From Terriglobus roseus (lineage in GTDB: Bacteria > Acidobacteriota > Terriglobia > Terriglobales > Acidobacteriaceae), in contig NZ_LT629690.1 in NCBI RefSeq assembly GCF_900102185.1, positions 1,984,001 through 2,048,000 of the forward strand: a stretch of 64,000 nucleotides of DNA. Reading direction: 5' to 3'. The notes beneath the pieces are model-generated. The model worked only from the letters and a program-made list of their open reading frames with translations, was not told the origin of the DNA and made no database searches. Each line of letters opens with the position of its first letter. The stretch's first letter is position 1. Position numbers and translations under genes: made by a program. Positions 18,784 to 26,207 of this stretch are shown piece by piece.

Positions 18784-18824
18784 GATGTCTTCCTTATGAA
18801 TTCGGTTCAGCGTTAGGTCTTGTG

Positions 18825-20003
18825 TCAGGCAGCAGCCGCAACTTCACTGCCGCGCTGTAACGTGGCGGTCAGTGAGTGCTCCATCTGCGAGAAGGCCGAG
18901 AGAATAAGGTTGGCCGGTGTAATTTGCACCAGGTTGCAGAACGATGTCTGCGTGCTGGCAAACGTGCCGTTTTCTGAAAGCTTGTTGACTGGTGCGCCGC
19001 CTCCGCAGATGGAGAAGTAGTCGCATTCCTTTCGGCACGACTCGACTCCTGCGTGAATGTCCTCAACCATCGCAGTCATTGCAGGGCTGTGAAGCATCTC
19101 TTCCAGAGTGTGCGAGTGAACGTTGCCAACCAGGAAGTCGTGATACCGCTCATTGCGGTAGCCAAGTAATTCCGGTGAAAACGTCCCCACGTTCCCTTTG
19201 CAATCCACGTTCAGCATGGCCAACGGTTCCACCTGGTTATTGCCGACTCTTGCCTCTTCAGGGCGGAAGATCCGCGTGATCAAGCCGTCGATCTCGCGAA
19301 TGAAATTGATACCTGGTGTCTTGCGCGACAGCATCCAGAAAGTCTGCAAGAACTGTTGGAACTGCAGTCTGGTCGCATCGCGTCCCTGCTGCATAAGTTC
19401 CGATACGTGATCCCCTTCTGACTCTTCCACGTTGAAGCAGACATCACGGATGCCTTCTTCCATATAGAACGAGTGCAGTTGCTCCGGCTTCTGTAAAGCA
19501 TCCTTCGAAAGCACGGAGATCACATGGAAAGGAATGCCTTCAGCCTGCAGAAGCCGGGCTCCACGCATTGCCTTATCGAAGGTTCCTTTGCCGGACCGTG
19601 TTACACGATTCGCATCGTGCATGGCGCGCGGGCCGTCAATGCTTACTCCAACACCCACATTCCAGCGACGGATGAGGTCACACCATTCCTTCGTCACCAG
19701 CGTTCCATTTGTCTGGAACGAGTGGCGAAGCTCCATGCCGGCGGGGCGAAGACGCTCGATGGCCTGGAATGCTGTCTCGTAATAAGAGACAGGCAGAACC
19801 AGCGGCTCACCAGCGTGCCAGATCACTGTGATCTGTTCGCTCGCGTAGGACGATTCAAAGACTCTTCGGAAGGTCGTCTCGATGGTATCCAGACTCATCG
19901 TCGAGATGTCATCGCGTGTTGGCAGATAGCAGTACTTGCAACGAATGTTGCAGAACGGCGTGGGCTGCAGAACGATAGTGTGAATGCGTGTGTTGGTGCT
20001 CAT
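18825..20003 (-). CDS. grrM: GrrM/OscB-type radical SAM/SPASM peptide maturase
   Basis: A 392-residue radical SAM enzyme. The CNIRCKYC motif supplies the [4Fe-4S] ligands Cys18, Cys22 and Cys25. GEP-like AGEPLV and GVSIDGP segments follow. The C-terminal SPASM region has CKGN, ESCRKECDYFSICGGG and a final FCNLV cysteine. This is the architecture of GRRM-system maturases, which install three-residue cyclophanes (aromatic side chain to the beta-carbon of the third residue) in glycine-rich repeat precursors. Location 31 bases after the precursor gene supports this. It resembles anaerobic sulfatase-maturating enzymes, but no sulfatase gene is nearby. Confidence 0.85.
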   Translation of the reverse strand: MSTNTRIHTIVLQPTPFCNIRCKYCYLPTRDDISTMSLDTIETTFRRVFESSYASEQITVIWHAGEPLVLPVSYYETAFQAIERLRPAGMELRHSFQTNGTLVTKEWCDLIRRWNVGVGVSIDGPRAMHDANRVTRSGKGTFDKAMRGARLLQAEGIPFHVISVLSKDALQKPEQLHSFYMEEGIRDVCFNVEESEGDHVSELMQQGRDATRLQFQQFLQTFWMLSRKTPGINFIREIDGLITRIFRPEEARVGNNQVEPLAMLNVDCKGNVGTFSPELLGYRNERYHDFLVGNVHSHTLEEMLHSPAMTAMVEDIHAGVESCRKECDYFSICGGGAPVNKLSENGTFASTQTSFCNLVQITPANLILSAFSQMEHSLTATLQRGSEVAAAA

Positions 20004-20034
20004 TTTTAGTTACTCCCGCCTGAGATCGAAGTGG

Positions 20035-20430
20035 CTACCAGTTATGCCAGAAGTTGTGCCAGCCGTTGCCCCAACCGCCGTTGTGCCAGCCGCCGTTGCC
20101 CCAGTTGTGCCAGCCACCGTTACCCCAACCGCCGTTGTGCCAGCCGTTGCCCCAACCACCGTTGTGCCAACCAAAGCCGCCACCAAAGTTCAGCCACTCA
20201 GCCAGCGTCAGCTTCACGCCGTTCGCGTCTGTGATGGTCTTGCTTGCGTGGTCCTGCATGTTTTCCGATACGGCCTTGCGAATATCGCTGAGCTGGTCTG
20301 CCACCGATCCGTTATGGTCGGGGTTCTCCGTTGTCTGTAGTCCCTTCACAGCCAAGGCGGCAGAAAGCCCCATGACGCCGGCCGGAAGAAGTAATGCGAG
20401 AGCTGTTGCGGTGCGCTTTGTGGCGCTCAT
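20035..20430 (-). CDS. grrA: GrrA-type glycine-rich cyclophane RiPP precursor
   Basis: A 131-residue precursor. AAGGAG precedes the ATG by six bases. A signal-like hydrophobic helix (residues about 8-28) leads into a leader with DQLSDIRKAV and ANGVKLTLAEW. The core, residues 82-131, is built of Gly, Trp, His and Asn with almost nothing else. Trp at 79, 88, 93, 97, 102, 107, 110, 115, 120, 124 and 128 each begins a W-x-N tripeptide, the preferred site for GrrM-type cyclophane formation; a final Trp131 ends the chain. Length, leader and core fit the GrrA/OscA1 family. The maturase follows immediately. The signal-like leader suggests export of the modified peptide. Confidence 0.88.
   Translation of the reverse strand: MSATKRTATALALLLPAGVMGLSAALAVKGLQTTENPDHNGSVADQLSDIRKAVSENMQDHASKTITDANGVKLTLAEWLNFGGGFGWHNGGWGNGWHNGGWGNGGWHNWGNGGWHNGGWGNGWHNFWHNW
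20038..20187 (-). repeat. Short tandem coding repeats in the grrA core
   Basis: About 150 bases of imperfect 12-27 base repeats that encode alternating WHN and WGN units with Gly spacers. The repeats are in frame throughout, so copy number can change without loss of the reading frame. Confidence 0.85.
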
Positions 20431-20449
20431 GTTGTTCTCCTTGGTTGCG

Positions 20450-20455
20450 ATACTA
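20450..20455 (-). promoter_or_regulatory. Candidate -10 box of the grrA operon
   Basis: TAGTAT on the minus strand, about 20 bases upstream of the grrA ATG. No good -35 box is seen, which fits an activator-dependent promoter. The three inverted repeats at 20481-20538 would then be centred near -44, -65 and -87. Confidence 0.3.
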
Positions 20456-20480
20456 GGCAGACCGCAACCAGGAAAATATC

Positions 20481-20538
20481 CGTGTGGCTACACGTTTCGT
20501 GATGTACCGCTACATGAACAACCTGTGTGGTTCCACAT
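20481..20538. promoter_or_regulatory. Three phased inverted repeats between grrA and the kinase gene
   Basis: CGTGTGGCTACACG (20481-20494), ATGTACCGCTACAT (20502-20515) and TGTGGTTCCACA (20525-20536) are inverted repeats whose centres are 21 and 22 bases apart, that is two helical turns. They lie in the 182-base gap between two divergent genes. The same motif recurs upstream of the receiver gene at 24676-24782. The likely binder is the NarL-type regulator encoded at 23588-24244. Confidence 0.6.
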
Positions 20539-20612
20539 GGACAGCTTTCTTTAAAAACAGCAGGTCATCGTAGAATGGCGGCATTCCCTGTAAGGCCCAG
20601 GAGGGCGACGGC

Positions 20613-23591
20613 GTGAAGGACTTAATACGACAACGATTTAGTCCTTTTCTGAAATTCTTGGCGTTCTGGCTCTTCGTCGCATCCTCATCCGTTACAGCGC
20701 CGGCACAGTACCGCTTTACGCAATGGACTCCAGATTCAGGGCTACCGCAAAGCAGCGTACGCGGCCTTGTACAAACACCCGATGGCTTCCTATGGATTGC
20801 GACTCTGAACGGGATCGCCAAGTTTGATGGTGTGCATTTCCAAATCTTCGATAAGAGCAATACGCCGGGCATCACGAGCAATCGATTTGTAGGAATGACA
20901 CGCGGCCCTGGCGAGGACCTCTGGTTAACCAGCGAAGACGGCAATCTGGTGCTGCGGCGTGGCATGACATTCCGAACGATGGACGAGCGAGATGGCATAC
21001 GACCTCGTTCAGTCGAAGCCATTACGGGCAATCCACAAGGCCAGGTATGGCTAGAATCTGACGGCAAGGTCCTTCGCTGGGACGAGACCTCGAAACGATT
21101 TCAGCCTGAACCATTCAACACAGAGACACGCAAGTTTCATGCATTGGCGTGGGTTGGATCGGGCTTCTGGACAATCGAAGGAAACCGGGTTGTGATTTTC
21201 AATCGCGGCAAGTTGGCCACCTTTGCCGCTCCCACAAGCACCGATCTCCCGTCCGTTATGGGCGTTGCCGCCAATGCGAACGGAGACGCCTGGATTTCAA
21301 CGAAAGACGGACGCATGGGGCGACTGAGCGATAAACCTCCCGTATTCCGTAAAGCGCCAGACTATTTTGTTTTGCATGGCGCTCCAGGCACGGATTGGAA
21401 TCTAGAGATTTCACCCTATCGCTTTGAGCGCACGTTGCTACTGCCAGTGGAAGGAACGATACACCCCATCCGGTTGCAGGTGATCGGCACAGACAACGAA
21501 GGCAATGCGTGGGTCGGCGCTGAGGGGGAAGGCCTATTCCGCATTCAACGCCAGTTCATCATGACGCTGGGACGTCCGCAGGGGCTTGTCAGCGATAACA
21601 CGTATCCCATATTCCATTCCCGAACCGGAGATATGTGGGCGGGTAGCTGGCCCGGAGGCCTGTCACAAATCAGAGACGGTAAGGTCATCCGAACTCTTGG
21701 GCTTGCTGACGGTCTTCCCGCATTGGTTTCGTCAATCAGTGAGGATAAGGATGGAGTTCTCTGGGTTGGAACGCATGGTGGCGTCCGAACGCTTGTGAAT
21801 GGGCATCTGAAGAAGCCCTCTCTTCCCTTCGATGACTCATCTACCGCAGCGCAGGTCATTCTCCAGACACCTGACGGCGCCATGTTTTTTGGAACGCCGC
21901 GTGGACTGTACATCGTGCGTGATGGCGCTCTACAGCATCTAGGCATAGCCGAAGGGCTTGCAACAGACGATGTTCGCGTCGTGCTGATGGATCGTAATCA
22001 TGATTTATGGATGGGTGGATACGGCGGCGTAACCCGCATCCACAACAGTCAAATGTCTCGTTGGACGGAAGCACAAGGACTACCGAGTAATAACGTCCGT
22101 TCACTCGTGCAGGATTCCAACGGTGAAATCTGGGTGGGAACTTACGACGGCGGCATGGGATGGTTTCGTAACGGCCGTTGGGTCACGTTCAACACGAAGA
22201 ACGGCCTCTACGACAGCGGCGTGTTCCAGATACTGGAAGACCAGCATCACTGGTTCTGGATCAGCTCCAATCGCGGCATTTATCGCGTGTCTCGGGAGCA
22301 GCTGGCGGCCGTTGCCGATGGCAAGCAGTCCCTGGTGGCATCCATTGCCTATGGCCGCTCGGACGGCATGGCCAGCCCGGAATGCAATGGCGGCCTGTGG
22401 CCCGCAGGATCTGCAGACGGAGACGGCAAGCTCTGGTTTCCCACTCAGATGGGCATTGCCATCGTCGACCCTGCCAAGGTTCACGTCGTGACAACGCCGC
22501 CAAGTGTCGCAATCGAAACTGCCAGTGTCGAAAATAAGCCCGAATCCGAGCCACAATCAGTCGTCCTGAATCCAGGACAGACAAATCTTGAAATTAGTTA
22601 CACCGCGCTCGGATACACCAAACCAGAGCAAATGACGTTCCGTTACAAGATGGATGGCGTCGATAGCGACTGGCAACAGGTTGGTCTCCGCCGCACCGCC
22701 TATTACTCACATCTTCCCCCGGGGAACTACACCTTCCGAGTCTCCGCTACCAACAGTGATGGCGTTCGTAGCCGGCAGGATGCCGTGATGCATGTGCAGA
22801 TAATCCCGCCTTTCTACCGCCGCTGGTGGTTTATCGGCGGCGCGATTCTTCTTCTCGTTCTTCTGGTTTCGGCGGCGTGGCTGTTCCGCGTCAGGCAATT
22901 ACAGGAGGCCCAGGAACGCCAACAGAATTTCTCGCGTCAGTTGATCGCGTCGCAAGAAGGAGAACGGCGTCGTATAGCCGGTGAATTGCATGACAGCCTT
23001 GGGCAACGTCTCATCATCATCAACAATCTGGCCCAGTTCCTGCTCCGTTCAAAAGGAAAGGTCCGCACCGAAGAAGAAAAACGCGAAACAGTGGAAGAGA
23101 TCAGCGGAGAAGCCTCTGCCGCGATCGAAGAAACTCGCGCGATATCGTATGCATTGCGCCCTTTCCAGCTTGACCGCCTCGGCCTTACACGAGCCATTCA
23201 GGCACTTTGTACAACTGTTATGAAGGCCTCAGAGATCGCCATCCACACAGAACTGGCTGACATTGACGACGCATTTCCTGAAGATCTCCGTATCAACGTG
23301 TACCGCATCGTTCAGGAGGCGCTGAATAACATCGTCAAGCATTCCGAAGCGTCCAGCGCCAAGGTAACGGCACTCCGTACAGATGACAGCGTGAGTCTGA
23401 CCATTAAAGATGACGGCCAGGGCATGCCTGTGAAGCCTCGTACTTACATGCCTGGCAAAGGCGGCTTCGGCATGACAGGCATGCGTGAGCGAGTTACTTT
23501 GCTTAACGGCAGCCTACAGGTGGAAAGTAGCTCATCAACTGGTACTCTGGTGAGAATTGAGCTTCCCATTACAACGAGCAGAGTGCTATGA
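20613..23591 (+). CDS. Hybrid beta-propeller sensor histidine kinase (Reg_prop/Y_Y_Y)
   Basis: A 992-residue sensor. GTG start with AGGAGGG upstream. After a signal helix (FLKFLAFWLFVASSSVTAPAQ... region) come many periplasmic propeller repeats of the Reg_prop type (TPDGFLWIATLNGIAKFDG, DKDGVLWVGTHGGV, DSNGEIWVGTYDGG), then a Y_Y_Y domain (about 650-735; PPGNYTFRVSATNSDG), one transmembrane helix (about 743-765), a HisKA_3 dimerisation domain with the phospho-His in GELHDSLGQ (about 792), and a HATPase domain with N-box EALNNIVKHSEA and DDGQGMP, GFGMTGMRERV. It pairs with the regulator that overlaps its stop. The ligand is unknown; such propellers often sense polysaccharide or envelope signals. 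Confidence 0.92.
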   Translation: MKDLIRQRFSPFLKFLAFWLFVASSSVTAPAQYRFTQWTPDSGLPQSSVRGLVQTPDGFLWIATLNGIAKFDGVHFQIFDKSNTPGITSNRFVGMTRGPGEDLWLTSEDGNLVLRRGMTFRTMDERDGIRPRSVEAITGNPQGQVWLESDGKVLRWDETSKRFQPEPFNTETRKFHALAWVGSGFWTIEGNRVVIFNRGKLATFAAPTSTDLPSVMGVAANANGDAWISTKDGRMGRLSDKPPVFRKAPDYFVLHGAPGTDWNLEISPYRFERTLLLPVEGTIHPIRLQVIGTDNEGNAWVGAEGEGLFRIQRQFIMTLGRPQGLVSDNTYPIFHSRTGDMWAGSWPGGLSQIRDGKVIRTLGLADGLPALVSSISEDKDGVLWVGTHGGVRTLVNGHLKKPSLPFDDSSTAAQVILQTPDGAMFFGTPRGLYIVRDGALQHLGIAEGLATDDVRVVLMDRNHDLWMGGYGGVTRIHNSQMSRWTEAQGLPSNNVRSLVQDSNGEIWVGTYDGGMGWFRNGRWVTFNTKNGLYDSGVFQILEDQHHWFWISSNRGIYRVSREQLAAVADGKQSLVASIAYGRSDGMASPECNGGLWPAGSADGDGKLWFPTQMGIAIVDPAKVHVVTTPPSVAIETASVENKPESEPQSVVLNPGQTNLEISYTALGYTKPEQMTFRYKMDGVDSDWQQVGLRRTAYYSHLPPGNYTFRVSATNSDGVRSRQDAVMHVQIIPPFYRRWWFIGGAILLLVLLVSAAWLFRVRQLQEAQERQQNFSRQLIASQEGERRRIAGELHDSLGQRLIIINNLAQFLLRSKGKVRTEEEKRETVEEISGEASAAIEETRAISYALRPFQLDRLGLTRAIQALCTTVMKASEIAIHTELADIDDAFPEDLRINVYRIVQEALNNIVKHSEASSAKVTALRTDDSVSLTIKDDGQGMPVKPRTYMPGKGGFGMTGMRERVTLLNGSLQVESSSSTGTLVRIELPITTSRVL

Positions 23592-24244
23592 ACCCTATCC
23601 CCGTTCTTCTGGCCGATGATCATCCTGTGGTTCGCCGTGGACTGAAAGCAACCATCGAAGATGACAAAGATCTTCAGGTTGTTGCTGAGGCCGCTGATGG
23701 GAACGACGCATTGCGCCTAATGGAAGAATTATCCCCTGCAGTTGCAATCCTCGATATCGATATGCCAGGACTGAATGGACTGGGCGTAGCTCGCGAAGTG
23801 AAACAACGCTCGTTGAGCACCCGCATCATCTTCATGACGTTCCATGCAGATGAAGACCTCATGCGCGCTGCCATGGACGTTGGCGGCAAAGGATATCTAC
23901 TTAAGGGCAGTGAGACGGAAGAAGTCTGTGCGGCCATTCACGCGGTGAACGCGGGCAGAACATATATCGGCTCTGCTATGGCTGCTGTTCTCTTGAATCA
24001 AAAAACGGAAAGCGCCGGATCAGCCATCAATCTGAAGATCTTGACGCTTACTGAGAAAAAGGTGCTACGGCTTATTGCCGATGGCCTTTCCAGTAAAGAG
24101 ATTGGCGACGAATTGGGCATTCACTATCGGACCGTGGAAAACCATCGCACCAACATGTGTCGCAAACTGGAAATTGAAGGCGCCAATGCCTTAGCTCGTT
24201 TTGCTCTGCAACATCGAGCCGCTCTGCACGAACGTTTGTATTAG
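23588..24244 (+). CDS. NarL/FixJ-type response regulator
   Basis: A 218-residue regulator. The receiver domain has ADDHPVVRRG at the N-terminus and the phospho-acceptor Asp near residue 55 in ILDIDMPGLNG. The C-terminal LuxR-type helix-turn-helix is LTEKKVLRLIADGLSSKEIG followed by YRTVENHRTNMCRKL. The ATG overlaps the kinase stop (ATGA), so the two are coupled. NarL-type regulators bind short inverted repeats as dimers; the TGTGG-N2-CCACA sites flanking this locus are the obvious candidates. Its stop is two bases from the stop of the convergent receiver gene. Confidence 0.93.
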   Translation: MNPIPVLLADDHPVVRRGLKATIEDDKDLQVVAEAADGNDALRLMEELSPAVAILDIDMPGLNGLGVAREVKQRSLSTRIIFMTFHADEDLMRAAMDVGGKGYLLKGSETEEVCAAIHAVNAGRTYIGSAMAAVLLNQKTESAGSAINLKILTLTEKKVLRLIADGLSSKEIGDELGIHYRTVENHRTNMCRKLEIEGANALARFALQHRAALHERLY

Positions 24245-24246
24245 CA

Positions 24247-24606
24247 CTAAGGTAAACAGATGCAGTGCGCCTGAATAACCGCTTCCAAGTCAGTAAGGTT
24301 AGTTTTTAAAGCATAAGCACATGCGCCCGCCTCTCGCGCCGCCTGCCGAAACTGGTCGTCGTCATAGTCCGTAACAATGATGACCCGGGCCTCAGGATGC
24401 TTCTGTACAAGCTGACGAGTTGCTGTGAGCCCATCCATGCGAGGCATCTTTACATCCATCAGAACGATGTCAGGTCGCATTTCCTCGTAGGCTTCAAGCG
24501 CATCCGCGCCGTCTTCCCGAGTGACCGCCTCATCCGCGATATCCGCCGTCGCTCTTTGAATAAGCTTTCGGACGGTCGGATTATCCTCTACTATCAAAAT
24601 TTTCAT
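24247..24606 (-). CDS. Stand-alone receiver-domain protein (CheY-like)
   Basis: A 119-residue receiver with no output domain, starting at the ATG 24604-24606. It begins KILIVEDNPTVRKLI, has the acceptor Asp in IVLMDVKMPRMDG, the conserved Thr in IIVTDYDDD and Lys in YALKTN. It is convergent with, and almost touches, the response regulator gene. It could act as a phosphate sink or a protein-interaction switch in the same signalling system. An operator array lies upstream of its start. Confidence 0.88.
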   Translation of the reverse strand: MKILIVEDNPTVRKLIQRATADIADEAVTREDGADALEAYEEMRPDIVLMDVKMPRMDGLTATRQLVQKHPEARVIIVTDYDDDQFRQAAREAGACAYALKTNLTDLEAVIQAHCICLP

Positions 24607-24675
24607 CGTACTGGGAGAGCCTGCTTTCACTTCGATACAAGATCGATGCTATGGATAGCACCCCTCGTTTTGAAT

Positions 24676-24782
24676 CCGTATCGCTACATAACGGACGCAT
24701 GTGGAAGCACACTCCCTCCCGTGTGGTTCCACACGGTTCAGAGATGTGTGGAACCGCACGGTAGCTCAATGTAGAGCCACGG
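24676..24782. promoter_or_regulatory. Array of TGTGG-N2-CCACA-type inverted repeats
   Basis: Three clear sites: TGTGGAAGCACA (24700-24711), CCGTGTGGTTCCACACGG (24719-24736, perfect 8-bp arms with a 2-base centre) and TGTGGAACCGCA (24747-24758). Two weaker ones flank them: GTATCGCTAC centred near 24682 and TGTAGAGCCACG centred near 24775. Centre-to-centre distances are 22-25 bases. The array lies between the receiver gene (leftward) and the secreted-protein gene (rightward) and matches the sites upstream of the kinase gene. Confidence 0.6.
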
Positions 24783-24868
24783 ATGGGATCATCAACCGAT
24801 CTTTTCTACCTTCAGAGACGTGAGCGCTGGCCATCACCGGCGACAACAAAACTCTTAGGGAGATTTTC

Positions 24869-25414
24869 ATGATCCGTACTCTTGCATTTTTCGCGCTGAC
24901 GCTTAGCGCAACTTCCGTTTATGCCGCCCAGGACGTCGCCAGTGCAGTAGTTGGTTCAGTAAAAGCCATAGACCGCGCAGGCAAGGTTGTAGTGGTTGAC
25001 ACGAAGGACGGCGCGGAGCATACCTTCCACTTCACAGACAAAGTGGCGGTACACGTTGGCGACGATACGCGCGACGCTTCAAAGGACACGCTCCACGGAA
25101 TCGACAAGGGCACTGTAGTTGCCGTGCATTACACCGCTAAGGGTGGGCGCGAAACCGCTCATGAAATTGATCGCGTGGGCGACAAGGGCCTCCATGTAGT
25201 TAAGGGAACCGTGAAAGACGTAGACCACGGAGCACGTACTATCAGTATCGACACAGGTAAAGGCACTGTTGAGACGCTGCGTATGACCGGAGATGCCACC
25301 GAAGATGCGGCTCGCGCAACTGGTAAAGGCACAGAAAAGGCCGCGAAGGTCACAGCCTACTACACGGTCGATGCTGGTAAGAAAACCGCTCACTTCGTTG
25401 AGCAGGCATTCTAA
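24869..25414 (+). CDS. Secreted protein with two tandem beta repeats
   Basis: A 181-residue exported protein with a clear signal peptide (TLAFFALTLSATSVYAAQ) and a GGGAG ribosome site. The mature part is an internal duplication: repeat 1 (about 28-105) opens GSVKAIDRAGKVVVVDTKDG and ends KGGRETAHEIDR, repeat 2 (about 112-180) opens GTVKDVDHGARTISIDTGKG and ends AGKKTAHFVEQ. The pattern resembles small OB-fold/DUF5666-like periplasmic domains, but I cannot name a family. It is the rightward gene of the operator array and is followed by a membrane protein 28 bases on. Confidence 0.75.
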   Translation: MIRTLAFFALTLSATSVYAAQDVASAVVGSVKAIDRAGKVVVVDTKDGAEHTFHFTDKVAVHVGDDTRDASKDTLHGIDKGTVVAVHYTAKGGRETAHEIDRVGDKGLHVVKGTVKDVDHGARTISIDTGKGTVETLRMTGDATEDAARATGKGTEKAAKVTAYYTVDAGKKTAHFVEQAF

Positions 25415-25442
25415 AACGCCGGCGTCGATATAGAGAATTTCC

Positions 25443-26207
25443 ATGCTTACCTACGCACAAAGTGCAGTCATCGTTCTGTTAGCGGTCGGATTTGCGTTGG
25501 CTCTCCTCTATCTTCTGGATTGCAAGCTTGAGGAGAGCACACGTAAACGTGCGAACGGCGTAAATGGCTGGCAGCTTAGCATTCTGGGCACCGTATACGC
25601 GGTCGCGCTCGGGTTCATGCTTTCAGACGCCTGGCTTGCATTCCAGACGGCTGTCACAGATGCACGTGCAGAGGCATCCGCAGTTCTCCTGATTGATCGA
25701 AGTGCGCCACTTATGCCGCAGGCATGCACCCAAGCTTTGCAACAGGAATCCAGGGCATACCTCAATGCCGTGATCGGTACTGAGTGGGCTGCAATGCAGG
25801 CACATCAGGCAAATGCATCTGGTGAGATCGTTCTACGTCAGATGTGGAACACAATCGGCTCATGCGCTGGGCACGATGCAGTCCCTGGTCGCGGAAACAT
25901 CATCGCCGCACTGTCATCACTGCAAACGCGCAGAGATGCACGGATGCAGGACTTCCAGGGACACCTTCCGTTGATCATGTGGAATGTTCTCCTCTTCGGT
26001 GGCGTCATTGTTATCGTTTCCTCTTGCCTGTTGTGCAACGAGCGAAAATGCGTGCACTTCTTCCACGTCATCTCACTGACGGTCCTCATTACCGTGTCTT
26101 TGCTTGCCATTTCCGATCTCGATCGACCATTTGAAGGCGCGACCCACGTGGATCCCACTGCTTTCCGAGCAGTTCAGATGGATCTGCAAGATGGAAATCC
26201 CCAATGA
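25443..26207 (+). CDS. DUF4239-like membrane protein
   Basis: A 254-residue membrane protein. Two N-terminal helices (about 7-27 and 46-64), a soluble central region, and two C-terminal helices (LIMWNVLLFGGVIVIVSSCL and a VISLTVLITVSLLAISDL segment). GFMLSDAWLAFQTAVTDARA followed by ASAVLLIDRSA is the recognisable DUF4239 (bestrophin-like) signature: helix 2 ending in a D-A-W then a helix with alternating Ala. Function of the family is unsettled. Stop overlaps the next gene's ATG (ATGA). A second, diverged family member lies at 31491-32255. Confidence 0.7.
   Translation: MLTYAQSAVIVLLAVGFALALLYLLDCKLEESTRKRANGVNGWQLSILGTVYAVALGFMLSDAWLAFQTAVTDARAEASAVLLIDRSAPLMPQACTQALQQESRAYLNAVIGTEWAAMQAHQANASGEIVLRQMWNTIGSCAGHDAVPGRGNIIAALSSLQTRRDARMQDFQGHLPLIMWNVLLFGGVIVIVSSCLLCNERKCVHFFHVISLTVLITVSLLAISDLDRPFEGATHVDPTAFRAVQMDLQDGNPQ

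Noticed and set aside
18825..20003. Anaerobic sulfatase-maturating enzyme
   Set aside because: The sequence type overlaps with sulfatase-maturases, but no sulfatase gene is in the window and a W-x-N-repeat precursor is immediately upstream.
20038..20187. Possible CRISPR-like or minisatellite array
   Set aside because: The repeats are short, imperfect, without unique spacers, and keep the grrA frame, so they are coding repeats.
20054..20554. A Pro/Gln/Leu-rich plus-strand open frame opposite grrA
   Set aside because: Its repeats are the antisense reading of the grrA Gly/Trp/Asn repeats. It has no ribosome site and crosses the operator region; the grrA frame has a matching family, leader and maturase.
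24676..24782. Operator array as an intrinsic terminator or CRISPR leader
   Set aside because: No T-runs or spacers, and the sites match those upstream of the kinase gene, so a regulator-binding array is the better reading.
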